Shown here: positions 8,344-15,688 of the stretch, piece after piece
Numbering within the stretch: position 1 is the first letter of the stretch
Layout: each line of letters opens with the position of its first letter
NCBI GenBank assembly: GCA_026416815.1
Contig: JAOAEJ010000072.1
Span: 142,688 to 206,687 of the forward strand
Reading direction: 5' to 3'
DNA: 64,000 bases
Source: Clostridia bacterium
GTDB lineage: Bacteria; Bacillota; Clostridia; Acetivibrionales; DSM-2933
Position numbers and translations under genes: made by a program
The notes under the pieces: model-generated
The model's input: only the letters and a program-made list of their open reading frames with translations
Database searches by the model: none
Told to the model about the DNA's origin: nothing

Positions 8344-8932
8344 TATAGTTAAACCAGCGATAGTTTTAGTTATTGTATGTATTGTAGTTTCAGTCTGCCT
8401 GGCTTTCACGTATTCAGTGACCAGGGATAAAATAGAAGAGCGGGCAAGGGTAGCTGCCGAGAGTGCAAGAAAGGAAGTTCTTTCTGAGGCAAAAACCTTT
8501 GAGAAGGTGGATGGAATAGAGCAGATTATCAAGGCTAAGCCGGAATTTGATGTAGTGATAGAAGCATATAGAGGCTTGAATGACAATGGCTTAGAAGGCT
8601 ACGTACTTGCAGTGGAGACAAAAGGCTATGGGGGCATTATTAAGATAACTGTAGGCGTGGATAATGGCGGTAAGGTTTCAGGGGTAAAAATCGGCGAGAA
8701 TAATGAAACCCCGGGATTAGGAACAAAGGCAAAGGATGAGCCATTTATGTCCCAGTTGGTAGGATTGCTTCCTAAAGAGCCATTAACGGTGGTAAAGGCT
8801 AAAAAAACAAAGCCTGAAGAAATAGAGGCTATAAGTGGTGCTACAATTACATCGAAAGCTGTTGTCAAAGCTGTACAGGCTGCTGTAGGCATATCGGAGG
8901 AGCTTGCAAAAAAGGAGGGTGGACAGAAATGA
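8336..8932 (+). CDS. rnfG: Rnf complex subunit RnfG (covalent FMN)
   Basis: A 198-aa protein with one N-terminal membrane anchor followed by an extracytoplasmic FMN-binding domain. The flavinylation motif is AISGATITS, with the acceptor Thr near residue 170. I chose TTG 8336 because a full GGAGGTGA lies nine bases upstream at 8319-8326 and the product then starts directly before the anchor (RDIVKPAIVLVIV). Upstream TTG and GTG codons (8291, 8318, 8324) lack a ribosome site. It overlaps the rnfD stop by eight bases, and its stop overlaps the rnfE ATG. Confidence 0.92.
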   Translation: MRDIVKPAIVLVIVCIVVSVCLAFTYSVTRDKIEERARVAAESARKEVLSEAKTFEKVDGIEQIIKAKPEFDVVIEAYRGLNDNGLEGYVLAVETKGYGGIIKITVGVDNGGKVSGVKIGENNETPGLGTKAKDEPFMSQLVGLLPKEPLTVVKAKKTKPEEIEAISGATITSKAVVKAVQAAVGISEELAKKEGGQK

Positions 8933-9591
8933 GTGCTTTAAAAACCTTAACCAATGGTTTTATCAAAGAGAATCCCACGTTAAGACTGGTACTGGGAACA
9001 TGTCCTACTCTTGCGGTTACTACCCTAGCTTCAAACGGTATAGGTATGGGCCTTGCGACGACTGCGGTGCTTTTGGGCTCAAATGCAGCTATTTCTCTTA
9101 CTAGGAAAGTTATCCCTGATAAAATAAGGATTCCTGCTTATGTTACCATAATTGCAGGGTTTGTAACAATCGTACAGTTCTTGATGAAGGCATATTTCCC
9201 TGAGCTAGACAAAGCTTTGGGGATATTTATTCCCTTGATAGTGGTAAACTGTATAATCCTTGCAAGAGCGGAGATGTTTGCGAGTAAAAATTCGCTGCTG
9301 CCTTCGGTGCTCGATGCGATTGGAATGGGTGGTGGATTTACTCTAGCTCTAGTGGCTATTGGGTCATTAAGAGAGTTCCTTGGGAATGGTACCATATTTG
9401 GAATTACAGTTACTGCAAAATTATTTGACCCGGCAATTATAATGATACTACCTCCCGGCGGGTTTCTTGCATTTGGCATTATAATAGGCTTATTAAATAA
9501 ATTCACGGCTGTTAAGGTAACAAAGGCTGGCTGTGGTTCATGCGACATGAAGTGTGGATCATGTTCTGGACAGAAGGGGGTTGAAGCATAA
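8929..9591 (+). CDS. rnfE: Rnf complex membrane subunit RnfE
   Basis: A 220-aa six-helix membrane subunit homologous to NqrD. It contains the family motif around GTCPTLAVTT and PLIVVNCIILARAE. ATG 8929 overlaps the rnfG TGA. The C-terminal tail carries four cysteines in GCGSCDMKCGSC, which could bind a metal or cluster on the cytoplasmic side. Its stop codon shares an A with the next ATG (TAATG). Confidence 0.93.
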   Translation: MSALKTLTNGFIKENPTLRLVLGTCPTLAVTTLASNGIGMGLATTAVLLGSNAAISLTRKVIPDKIRIPAYVTIIAGFVTIVQFLMKAYFPELDKALGIFIPLIVVNCIILARAEMFASKNSLLPSVLDAIGMGGGFTLALVAIGSLREFLGNGTIFGITVTAKLFDPAIIMILPPGGFLAFGIIIGLLNKFTAVKVTKAGCGSCDMKCGSCSGQKGVEA

Positions 9592-10172
9592 TGACGGAGC
9601 TTATTATAATAGTGATGGGTGCTATATTGGTAGAAAATTTCGTCCTTGCCCAATTCCTTGGAATATGCCCGTTTCTGGGTGTTTCTAAAAAGCTGTCTAC
9701 AGCGCTAGGCATGAGCGGTGCAGTTGTATTTGTTATGACTATAGCATCAGCGGTTACCTGGTTAGTAAACAAATATCTATTGGTAGGGCTAGGCCTGGGG
9801 TATCTTCAGACAATAGCATTTATACTTGTAATAGCTGCACTTGTGCAGTTTGTTGAAATAGTACTCAAGAAGCTCATCCCACCCCTTTACAGGTCGCTCG
9901 GTATATACCTGCCCCTTATTACTACTAACTGTGCGGTGCTTGGGGTAGCCCTTATAAACGTAAAGAGGGATTACGATTTGCTAAAGTCGGTACTATATAG
10001 CATGGGAGCAGGTTTAGGTTTTACCCTTGCACTGGTGTTGTTTGCGGGAGTAAGGGAGAGAATTGAGCAATGTGATATACCCGAATCCCTTAAGGGCTTG
10101 CCGATTTCTCTCATTGCAGCTGCACTGGTTTCGGTAGCTTTCTTTGGTTTTCAAGGCTTGTTCAGCAATTAA
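9591..10172 (+). CDS. rnfA: Rnf complex membrane subunit RnfA
   Basis: A 193-aa six-helix protein, homologous to NqrE and an inverted-topology partner of RnfE. It contains ENFVLAQFLGICPFLG near the N-terminus and LPLITTNCAVLG in the middle; the conserved cysteines of these motifs hold the intramembrane iron centre shared with RnfE. It is translationally coupled to rnfE. A 76-base gap to rnfB holds an eight-base inverted repeat, ACGGATAA (10177-10184) / TTATCCGT (10223-10230). Confidence 0.94.
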   Translation: MTELIIIVMGAILVENFVLAQFLGICPFLGVSKKLSTALGMSGAVVFVMTIASAVTWLVNKYLLVGLGLGYLQTIAFILVIAALVQFVEIVLKKLIPPLYRSLGIYLPLITTNCAVLGVALINVKRDYDLLKSVLYSMGAGLGFTLALVLFAGVRERIEQCDIPESLKGLPISLIAAALVSVAFFGFQGLFSN

Positions 10173-10248
10173 GGGTACGGATAAGGTTTGAAGGCGTAAG
10201 ATTAAGATGATAGCGGAATAAATTATCCGTTTGGGGGTTGATGCATAA

Positions 10249-11067
10249 GTGATACAGGAAATATTGATACCGGCTTCGGTGATAGGAAGTTTGGGGCTTC
10301 TGTTTGGGGTAGGGCTGGCCTATGCTTCCAAGAAGTTTGAAGTAAAGGTGGATGAAAGGGTTGCTGCGGTAAGAGAGGCATTGCCTGGTGCAAACTGCGG
10401 CGGCTGCGGACAGACTGGCTGTGATGGCTTTGCCGAAGGTGTTGTTGCAGGCACTTGTCCTGTAAATGGCTGCCCGGTAGGTGGGACGGAACTGGTAGAG
10501 AGGTTGAGCGAAATCCTCGGTGTAAAGGTTGATATGGCAGACATCAAGGTAGCTAGAGTCATGTGTGCCGGTACTTACAGCAACTGTTTGAATAAGTTTG
10601 AGTATTCGGGTATTCGGGACTGCACAGCTGCTGCCAATCTTTATGGTGGCCCGTCAGCATGCTCCTACGGGTGTGTAGGTCTGGGAAATTGTGCTCGCGC
10701 ATGTCCTTTCGGAGCCATAGTAATGGAAAATGGGCTGGCGAGGGTAATAGAATCTAAATGCACGGCATGCACCAAATGTGTTGCTGCATGTCCTAAGAAA
10801 ATTATAAAAATGGTTTCGAACTCAAAAGAGTATACTGTAAAATGCAGCAGTCTTGACAAAGGCGGATTAGTAAGGAAAAACTGCAGTGTCGGATGTATAG
10901 GCTGCGGTAAGTGCTCCAAGGTATGTCCTACAGGAACAATCACGCTACATGGTACTCTTGCAGAGATTATCCCCGATGGGTGTACTAACTGCGGTGAGTG
11001 TATCAAGGTGTGCCCGACCAAATCGATACAGAGGAACAGGTGCGGATATGTAGTAAATGTAGATTAA
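10249..11067 (+). CDS. rnfB: Rnf complex polyferredoxin RnfB
   Basis: A 272-aa protein that accepts electrons from ferredoxin. It has an N-terminal membrane helix (residues 5-25), then the Fe-S domain motif NCGGCGQTGCDGFAEG, then four [4Fe-4S] motifs ending with CTNCGECIKVCP. GTG 10249 is the start: GGGGG lies about 11 bases upstream, and an ATG at 10241 reads into a stop after two codons. Last gene of the rnf operon; a strong terminator follows. Confidence 0.94.
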   Translation: MIQEILIPASVIGSLGLLFGVGLAYASKKFEVKVDERVAAVREALPGANCGGCGQTGCDGFAEGVVAGTCPVNGCPVGGTELVERLSEILGVKVDMADIKVARVMCAGTYSNCLNKFEYSGIRDCTAAANLYGGPSACSYGCVGLGNCARACPFGAIVMENGLARVIESKCTACTKCVAACPKKIIKMVSNSKEYTVKCSSLDKGGLVRKNCSVGCIGCGKCSKVCPTGTITLHGTLAEIIPDGCTNCGECIKVCPTKSIQRNRCGYVVNVD

Positions 11068-11086
11068 AAATACGTTAAGTTTTGAA

Positions 11087-11133
11087 AACGGCTAATTTAG
11101 GTGAAACAAAATCTAAATTAGCCGTTAATTTTA
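11087..11133 (+). terminator. Terminator of the rnf operon
   Basis: A perfect 14-pair stem joins 11087-11100 to 11113-11126 around a 12-base loop and is followed by AATTTT. The right arm is preceded by A-rich sequence on the other strand, so it may also stop the convergent RDD transcript. Confidence 0.8.
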
Positions 11134-11159
11134 GCCACGTTGCACTTAGTGGGTATATT

Positions 11160-11651
11160 CTAATAAGTGTTAAAATTATCAGATTTATTACTGTCAAATG
11201 GCGTAAAAAACTTATCTACTACAAGTGTTCCTGCCATCATATCATGTAGAGCCTGTTTCTTCTCAGTAAAGCCTGCCATAATAAAACCAATAAGTAATAT
11301 AAGACCCGATAAAATTTTGCCGAAGAATCTCCCGGTAGCCTTGCCAAATGAAACTCTATTCCCATCTAAATCGGTTACCTTTATGCCCAGAGCCAGCTTT
11401 CCTGGAGTTGCTTGAAGTGAAGAACTTTCAAATAGTGAATGATACAGCCAGGGAACACCAAATCCTAACACTATACCAATAAGCAGCGAGAACGGGCTAT
11501 CGTCCGATAAAGACTCCTCCCCGTACCCAGCTGCAAGGTTAAATAGGCCTAAAAAAATTCCTAAAATAAATGCTAAAATAGTAACTCCAATATTAAGAAT
11601 GAATTGGTCAATAAAGTTTGCTGCAAAGCGTTTCCAAAAACCTGCGTACAT
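11160..11651 (-). CDS. RDD-family membrane protein
   Basis: A 163-aa membrane protein with the RDD start GFWKRFAANFIDQFILN (Arg and the two Asp-type positions visible) and three to four hydrophobic segments. The function of most RDD proteins is unknown; some are linked to ion exchange or stress. ATG at 11651 follows AAAAGGGGGA. This ribosome site lies inside a perfect 25-pair inverted repeat (11660-11710). It lies downstream of, and on the same strand as, the ECF sigma/anti-sigma pair, but a terminator sits between. Confidence 0.8.
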   Translation of the reverse strand: MYAGFWKRFAANFIDQFILNIGVTILAFILGIFLGLFNLAAGYGEESLSDDSPFSLLIGIVLGFGVPWLYHSLFESSSLQATPGKLALGIKVTDLDGNRVSFGKATGRFFGKILSGLILLIGFIMAGFTEKKQALHDMMAGTLVVDKFFTPFDSNKSDNFNTY

Positions 11652-11659
11652 GATTTTGC

Positions 11660-11710
11660 TCCCCCTTTTACTGTTATACTTAGAGTCTAAGTATAACAGT
11701 AAAAGGGGGA
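11660..11710 (-). promoter_or_regulatory. Perfect 25-bp inverted repeat enclosing the RDD ribosome site
   Basis: Bases 11660-11684 are the exact reverse complement of 11686-11710, with one base between. In the minus-strand transcript the 3' arm carries the purine-rich ribosome site of the RDD gene, so this hairpin would hide it. It may control translation or act in promoter DNA. Confidence 0.7.
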
Positions 11711-11721
11711 TGGGTCTATTA

Positions 11722-11766
11722 TTAATAAAAAGGCTAACTCTTACACATAACGTTAGAGTTAGCCTT
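11722..11766 (-). terminator. Terminator after the anti-sigma gene
   Basis: AAGGCTAACTCT (11730-11741) pairs perfectly with AGAGTTAGCCTT (11755-11766). On the minus strand the stem is followed by TTTTTATTAAT. Confidence 0.8.
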
Positions 11767-11812
11767 AATTTACTTCCCTGCTTTTAAATTATTGTACCCT
11801 AGAGAACTACAT

Positions 11813-12667
11813 CTATTGATTGAGTATTGACTTGGCTACCTCCAGCAGTTCGTCCATAGATAAACTAACAATACCTACATCCGACAAATTGTAGTAAACT
11901 CCATTATGCTCCCATGTCAATGAATGTGGAACCTTTATTTCTAATGGCTTTTGAGTAAAGTCTGTCTTGCCGTTAACTTCAGGGTATACAGGCAAAGGGC
12001 ATTCATAATAGTATAAAAACTTATCGACCAAACTTAGTTTTTTAATATTATCTCCGAAATCCATCACACTATTAAATAGTTTATCATCTGTAGAAATATC
12101 CAGTATTACACTGGCTGACGAGCTATTTGAGTAGTGTTTGGATACAAATTTTTTGTCTGTGTCATCTTTCTCATATAATAATGTTCGATCTAGGGTATAG
12201 CCGCCTGCTAAGGCTGAAGGAACTTTTATCTCAAAACCCACCAGCTTTTCAAGCTCATCATCACTTAATAATGTTTGTTCACCTGAAGCACTGCCGAATG
12301 TAACCTTCTCTGCAGGCATTTGGATGGGTTCGTACTTACCTGAGTCCCCCTTAACTACTACGTAAACCATTGAACTAATCTCGCTTATTACTTCCTGAGC
12401 AAAAGCCCTTGCTGGCTGGAAAAAAGTAAGGGTAAGAGTTAGGACCAATACTGCACTGAGCAGGGCGTAAGCAGGTTTGTTAAAGCCAGATTTTAAAATA
12501 AGCAAGGGGTTAACTAGTTTGCGATTTGAGAAGGTCTTTGATTGAGACGCTTCGGAACTTAATCCAGCCTTGATTTTGTCAAGGGTGCCGGGGGCTGTGT
12601 TTAAATTATCAACTTCCTTGTTTAGTGTGGACTTAATAATATTATCAAATAGAATTTCGCTTTGCAT
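11813..12667 (-). CDS. Probable anti-sigma factor with extracytoplasmic DUF4367-like domain
   Basis: A 284-aa protein. Residues 1-60 are cytoplasmic, a single membrane segment lies at about 68-88, and the rest is an extracytoplasmic domain resembling DUF4367. It overlaps the upstream ECF sigma gene by 23 bases, the usual arrangement for a sigma factor and its membrane-bound inhibitor. A zinc-binding HxxxCxxC anti-sigma motif is absent. The inhibitor role is inferred from topology and gene order. Confidence 0.75.
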   Translation of the reverse strand: MQSEILFDNIIKSTLNKEVDNLNTAPGTLDKIKAGLSSEASQSKTFSNRKLVNPLLILKSGFNKPAYALLSAVLVLTLTLTFFQPARAFAQEVISEISSMVYVVVKGDSGKYEPIQMPAEKVTFGSASGEQTLLSDDELEKLVGFEIKVPSALAGGYTLDRTLLYEKDDTDKKFVSKHYSNSSSASVILDISTDDKLFNSVMDFGDNIKKLSLVDKFLYYYECPLPVYPEVNGKTDFTQKPLEIKVPHSLTWEHNGVYYNLSDVGIVSLSMDELLEVAKSILNQ

Positions 12668-13256
12668 TAAGCATACACTCCTTTTCTAAATAATCAGTTT
12701 CGTACCAGCCGATATCAATAGCGGCATTACGCAATTCTTTTGCTAATAGCTTCCTACCGTTATGTAGACGTGATTTTACAGTACCCTGAAAGCATTTCAT
12801 AATTTGGGCAATTTCTTTTATAGATAGATTGTTATAATAATAAAGTATAACGGTGGTTTTTACAGGCGAACTAAGTTTATTAATGGCTTCACGGATTACA
12901 TGGCTTGTTTGGTTATGTTCAACTTGTTTAAATACATCTTCTTTACATGGGATGGTTTCAGTTAGGCTGTCGTCAAGATTTTCGCAGACGGACTTTCTTT
13001 CTTTTGAAGACATACGCCAGCATACCCTGACAAGCAGACGGTGAAACCATACTTCAAAAGTTTCGGGATTACGAAGCTTTTTTATATCCTTAAAGCACTC
13101 AATAAAAGCCTCTTGAATGATATCTTCTGCTATATTTCTGTTTCCTACTAATAGGCACGCTGTCCGTAGAGCTTTTGTACTATATGCTTCATATAGTAAA
13201 TCGAAAGCGTCTGATTCTTCTCTCTGACACCTCTTTATTAAGTCAATATCAACCAT
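12645..13256 (-). CDS. ECF-type RNA polymerase sigma factor
   Basis: A 203-aa sigma-70 family factor. Region 2 is visible as DAFDLLYEAYSTKALRTACL and AEDIIQEAFIECFKDI. Region 4 is visible as LSSPVKTTVILYYYNNLSIKEIAQIMKCFQGTVKSRLHNGRK (split helix-turn-helix). ATG 13256 is the start, with AAAGGAGA seven bases upstream; an upstream in-frame codon at 13283 lies inside the probable operator. The gene is probably autoregulated, because an ECF-like -35 element lies directly upstream. Confidence 0.92.
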   Translation of the reverse strand: MVDIDLIKRCQREESDAFDLLYEAYSTKALRTACLLVGNRNIAEDIIQEAFIECFKDIKKLRNPETFEVWFHRLLVRVCWRMSSKERKSVCENLDDSLTETIPCKEDVFKQVEHNQTSHVIREAINKLSSPVKTTVILYYYNNLSIKEIAQIMKCFQGTVKSRLHNGRKLLAKELRNAAIDIGWYETDYLEKECMLNAKRNSI

Positions 13257-13273
13257 TTGTAAATCTCCTTTCC

Positions 13274-13323
13274 TAAGGTGCACCTTACACTATATAAGGG
13301 AAAGGTAAGAGTAAAAAGGTTCA
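13274..13323 (-). promoter_or_regulatory. Predicted ECF autoregulatory promoter with palindromic operator
   Basis: On the minus strand TGAACC (complement of 13318-13323) is an ECF-like -35 element, and TATATA (13291-13296) lies about 21 bases further on. Between there and the ribosome site is a perfect 14-base palindrome, TAAGGTGCACCTTA, at 13274-13287, which looks like an operator. Confidence 0.45.
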
Positions 13324-13479
13324 CTGTTTTAAAAAAATTTATTATATTTTTTGAAATATGTGGTAATGGAGTTGGGTTTAGAGGTTTCCTATATGAAAAA
13401 GGCACTGTGGGAGGATTTTAGATAGGATTAGGATATGGTTATCTATAGTAAATAGAATAGCACCTTAATTATATAGTTT

Positions 13480-14913
13480 TTACGAAACCTCTTTTACCAT
13501 TGAAGCTGAGCTCATACTAATTAACCTATTTTTGGGGAAGTTCAATAATACTGTCGTACCTTTGCCTTCCTCACTCAAAATCTCTATTGATCCACCATGC
13601 TTTTGCATAATGTTATAGCAGTAAGATAGGCCAAGGCCAAAATTCATAGTTTGATCCTTTGTTGAAAAGAACGGCTCAAATAAACGGGGGAGGTTTTCTT
13701 TAGATACACCCTTACCGTTATCTTTTACCGATACAACCATATGCTTTTTGCTGCTATAAACCTGAATGCTAATTACACCTTCAAGGTAAAAGGCTTCACA
13801 AGAATTTAAAAATATATTTTTAAAAGCTTCACCAATATAAAGGCTATCACAAAGAACGCAGTAGGTCTGTTCACACCCCATATCTATATGTACATTTTTT
13901 GACTCTAAAGATGAGCTGATTTCGCTTAAAGCATTATCGATGATAGAGGATAAACTATGGACTTTTTCCTCCAACACTATGTCACGAAGGTAGAGTTGGA
14001 CCTTGCCAACAATATTTAATAAATAACCTGTAGTAGATAATATGGTTTCTGCGCTTTTATCATTATTGTTACTAGGGGCGGAGGTGGAGCTTATGATCTC
14101 TTCTGCACTTAAAGAAATTTTTTCTATCTCATTTCTGATAGCATTATTAAGTACTGAGGTACCTAGACTTAAAGCTTTACGCGTAGTATTCAAGCGACGT
14201 TTTTCTATTCTTAGGTGAATTCCAAGTACCCCGTACTTTACGATAACTACAATAAATACTAAGAACTGAATTATTATGATTATAGCATTGTATTTCCAAG
14301 TATTATGTATACTGAGCGCGCGGAAAATATAGTTATTAAACATTGCACCAGTTATTATTGGTATAACGATGAAACAAATCAAGAGGTTTTGTTGCTTAAA
14401 CCGAGGCCTCTTTTCCTTGAAAACAGAATAAAGCAAGAGAAATTTTGCATAAAGTCCATAAGGTATAGCCCAGACAAGTATAAACCAGAAAAATCGACTG
14501 CTGCCCATATATGCGTTAAGCAAGCTGTTCTCAGGGACAGAAAAGTTTAAAATATATGTTATTGCTATAGGTATTAAGAGTAATAATAGAACCCTGTTTT
14601 TTAGTTTGGTCCAATGGTTTTTGAAGATTTGAGAATAGGTAAGGGCAAATACTAAAAAGCAATATGGTCCAAAGCAGTATCCTAGAGAAGAAACTATATG
14701 AGAAAAGAAGCTCAGTAAAAAAATTATAGTATTATTATTAGATATGTTTTCTTGTACAAAGGGAATTAAAACGTATTGGATAACAGAGGATAATGCTCCG
14801 CAGCTGGCAATAAAAAAGGCTCTTCCGTACCAACGGTTGGACTCCTCATTAGGATTGGTATGTAGAACAATAACGGCATTTATTAATAATACTATAACTA
14901 ATAGTACAAGCAT
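13480..14913 (-). CDS. 7TM-type sensor histidine kinase-like protein lacking the phosphoacceptor His
   Basis: A 477-aa protein with six to seven N-terminal membrane helices (to about residue 230) and a C-terminal HATPase domain. N-box (GEAFKNIFLNSCEAF), G1 (VKDNGKGV), F-box (LFEPFFST) and G2 (GLGLSYCYNI) are all intact. The segment that should hold the H-box reads TSVLNNAIRNE, with Asn near residue 257 where relatives have His. It may therefore be a kinase that uses another residue, or a pseudokinase. ATG 14913 is chosen over TTG 14925, which sits directly on the GGAG. No response regulator gene is adjacent. Confidence 0.82.
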   Translation of the reverse strand: MLVLLVIVLLINAVIVLHTNPNEESNRWYGRAFFIASCGALSSVIQYVLIPFVQENISNNNTIIFLLSFFSHIVSSLGYCFGPYCFLVFALTYSQIFKNHWTKLKNRVLLLLLIPIAITYILNFSVPENSLLNAYMGSSRFFWFILVWAIPYGLYAKFLLLYSVFKEKRPRFKQQNLLICFIVIPIITGAMFNNYIFRALSIHNTWKYNAIIIIIQFLVFIVVIVKYGVLGIHLRIEKRRLNTTRKALSLGTSVLNNAIRNEIEKISLSAEEIISSTSAPSNNNDKSAETILSTTGYLLNIVGKVQLYLRDIVLEEKVHSLSSIIDNALSEISSSLESKNVHIDMGCEQTYCVLCDSLYIGEAFKNIFLNSCEAFYLEGVISIQVYSSKKHMVVSVKDNGKGVSKENLPRLFEPFFSTKDQTMNFGLGLSYCYNIMQKHGGSIEILSEEGKGTTVLLNFPKNRLISMSSASMVKEVS

Positions 14914-14925
14914 TTGGAACCTCAA

Positions 14926-15570
14926 CTCCTATAAAATTATATTATGTAAACTACGCCAAGCTAAGGATATATAGATAGCAAACTCTTGTTATAATACTAA
15001 AAATCTATTTTATCCACTTTCATACAGTTGTTCTCAAGAGTGATGATGTTTATTGTGAGTATTAGAAGGGTTTTCCTATTTTAAAGTAATATACCTAGCC
15101 GCCTTAGAAGACTTTAAGCATTTTCTAAAGGAGAAATTGTATACTTTTGTATAAGAAAATTATATACACAATAGTAATTTTAGCATATCACATTGGACAA
15201 ATAAATATGGTTTTAAAAAATATCAGTACAAAATATAGGTTCACTAATCTACTATGAAAACAAATTTCTTGATTAGGCTATGCCCTTATGATATACACTT
15301 TGTTCTTGGATTACCTTTTTACCTTGCTGGCTCTAAGGAGAAAGCAGGGAATATAAAATTTAGTCGTACTATAAATAAAGCTACTGGATTAAAACCACAT
15401 AAGAAAAAATAAGTGGAATGAAATTTGAACATTAATTATTATTCATGAGGATAGCAGTCCAGTTATTAATTGCGTCAAGTATATACGTATGCTATTAAGA
15501 TATCCGGAAGGTAGTATCGACACTTGTATGTGTCACAATAGCAGAAAATAATTTGTCGAAGTACTAACAA
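14926..15570. other. Long AT-rich intergenic stretch without a recognised gene
   Basis: About 640 bases between the divergent kinase and radical SAM genes. The longest small frame, 15254-15412 plus strand (52 codons), has no ribosome site. I see no repeat element here. A short hairpin GACAC/GTGTC lies at about 15519-15534. Confidence 0.5.
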
Positions 15571-15637
15571 AAATGTAATTTGTTAACAAAAAATTTACAA
15601 TTTTGTATATTTACGAGGTGTGAGTTTGTGGTATAAT
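15571..15637 (+). promoter_or_regulatory. Predicted promoter and operator of the radical SAM gene
   Basis: An extended -10 element TGGTATAAT ends at 15637. TTTACG (15610-15615) lies 16 bases before the -10. Just upstream is an AT-rich imperfect inverted repeat centred on TTTGTTAACAAA (about 15580-15594), a candidate repressor site. The leader to the start codon is about 45 bases. Confidence 0.5.
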
Positions 15638-15688
15638 TCCCATATGATAGTTTAATTACAAAAAAATGTAATAATAAGGGGGATACGT

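Noticed and set aside
9138..9772. Long minus-strand frames opposite rnfE/rnfA
   Set aside because: Antisense shadows of conserved membrane genes, without ribosome sites or family motifs.
15254..15412. 52-codon frame (start MKTNFLIRLCPYDIHF) upstream of the radical SAM gene, considered as a precursor peptide
   Set aside because: No ribosome site, no promoter close by and no precursor-like features; the 30-aa frame at 18018 is far better supported.
15580..15594. TTTGTTAACAAA as a Rex redox-repressor site
   Set aside because: The Rex consensus needs two half-sites separated by a spacer (TTGTTAA-N4-TTAACAA); here the halves are fused, so only a generic operator is proposed.
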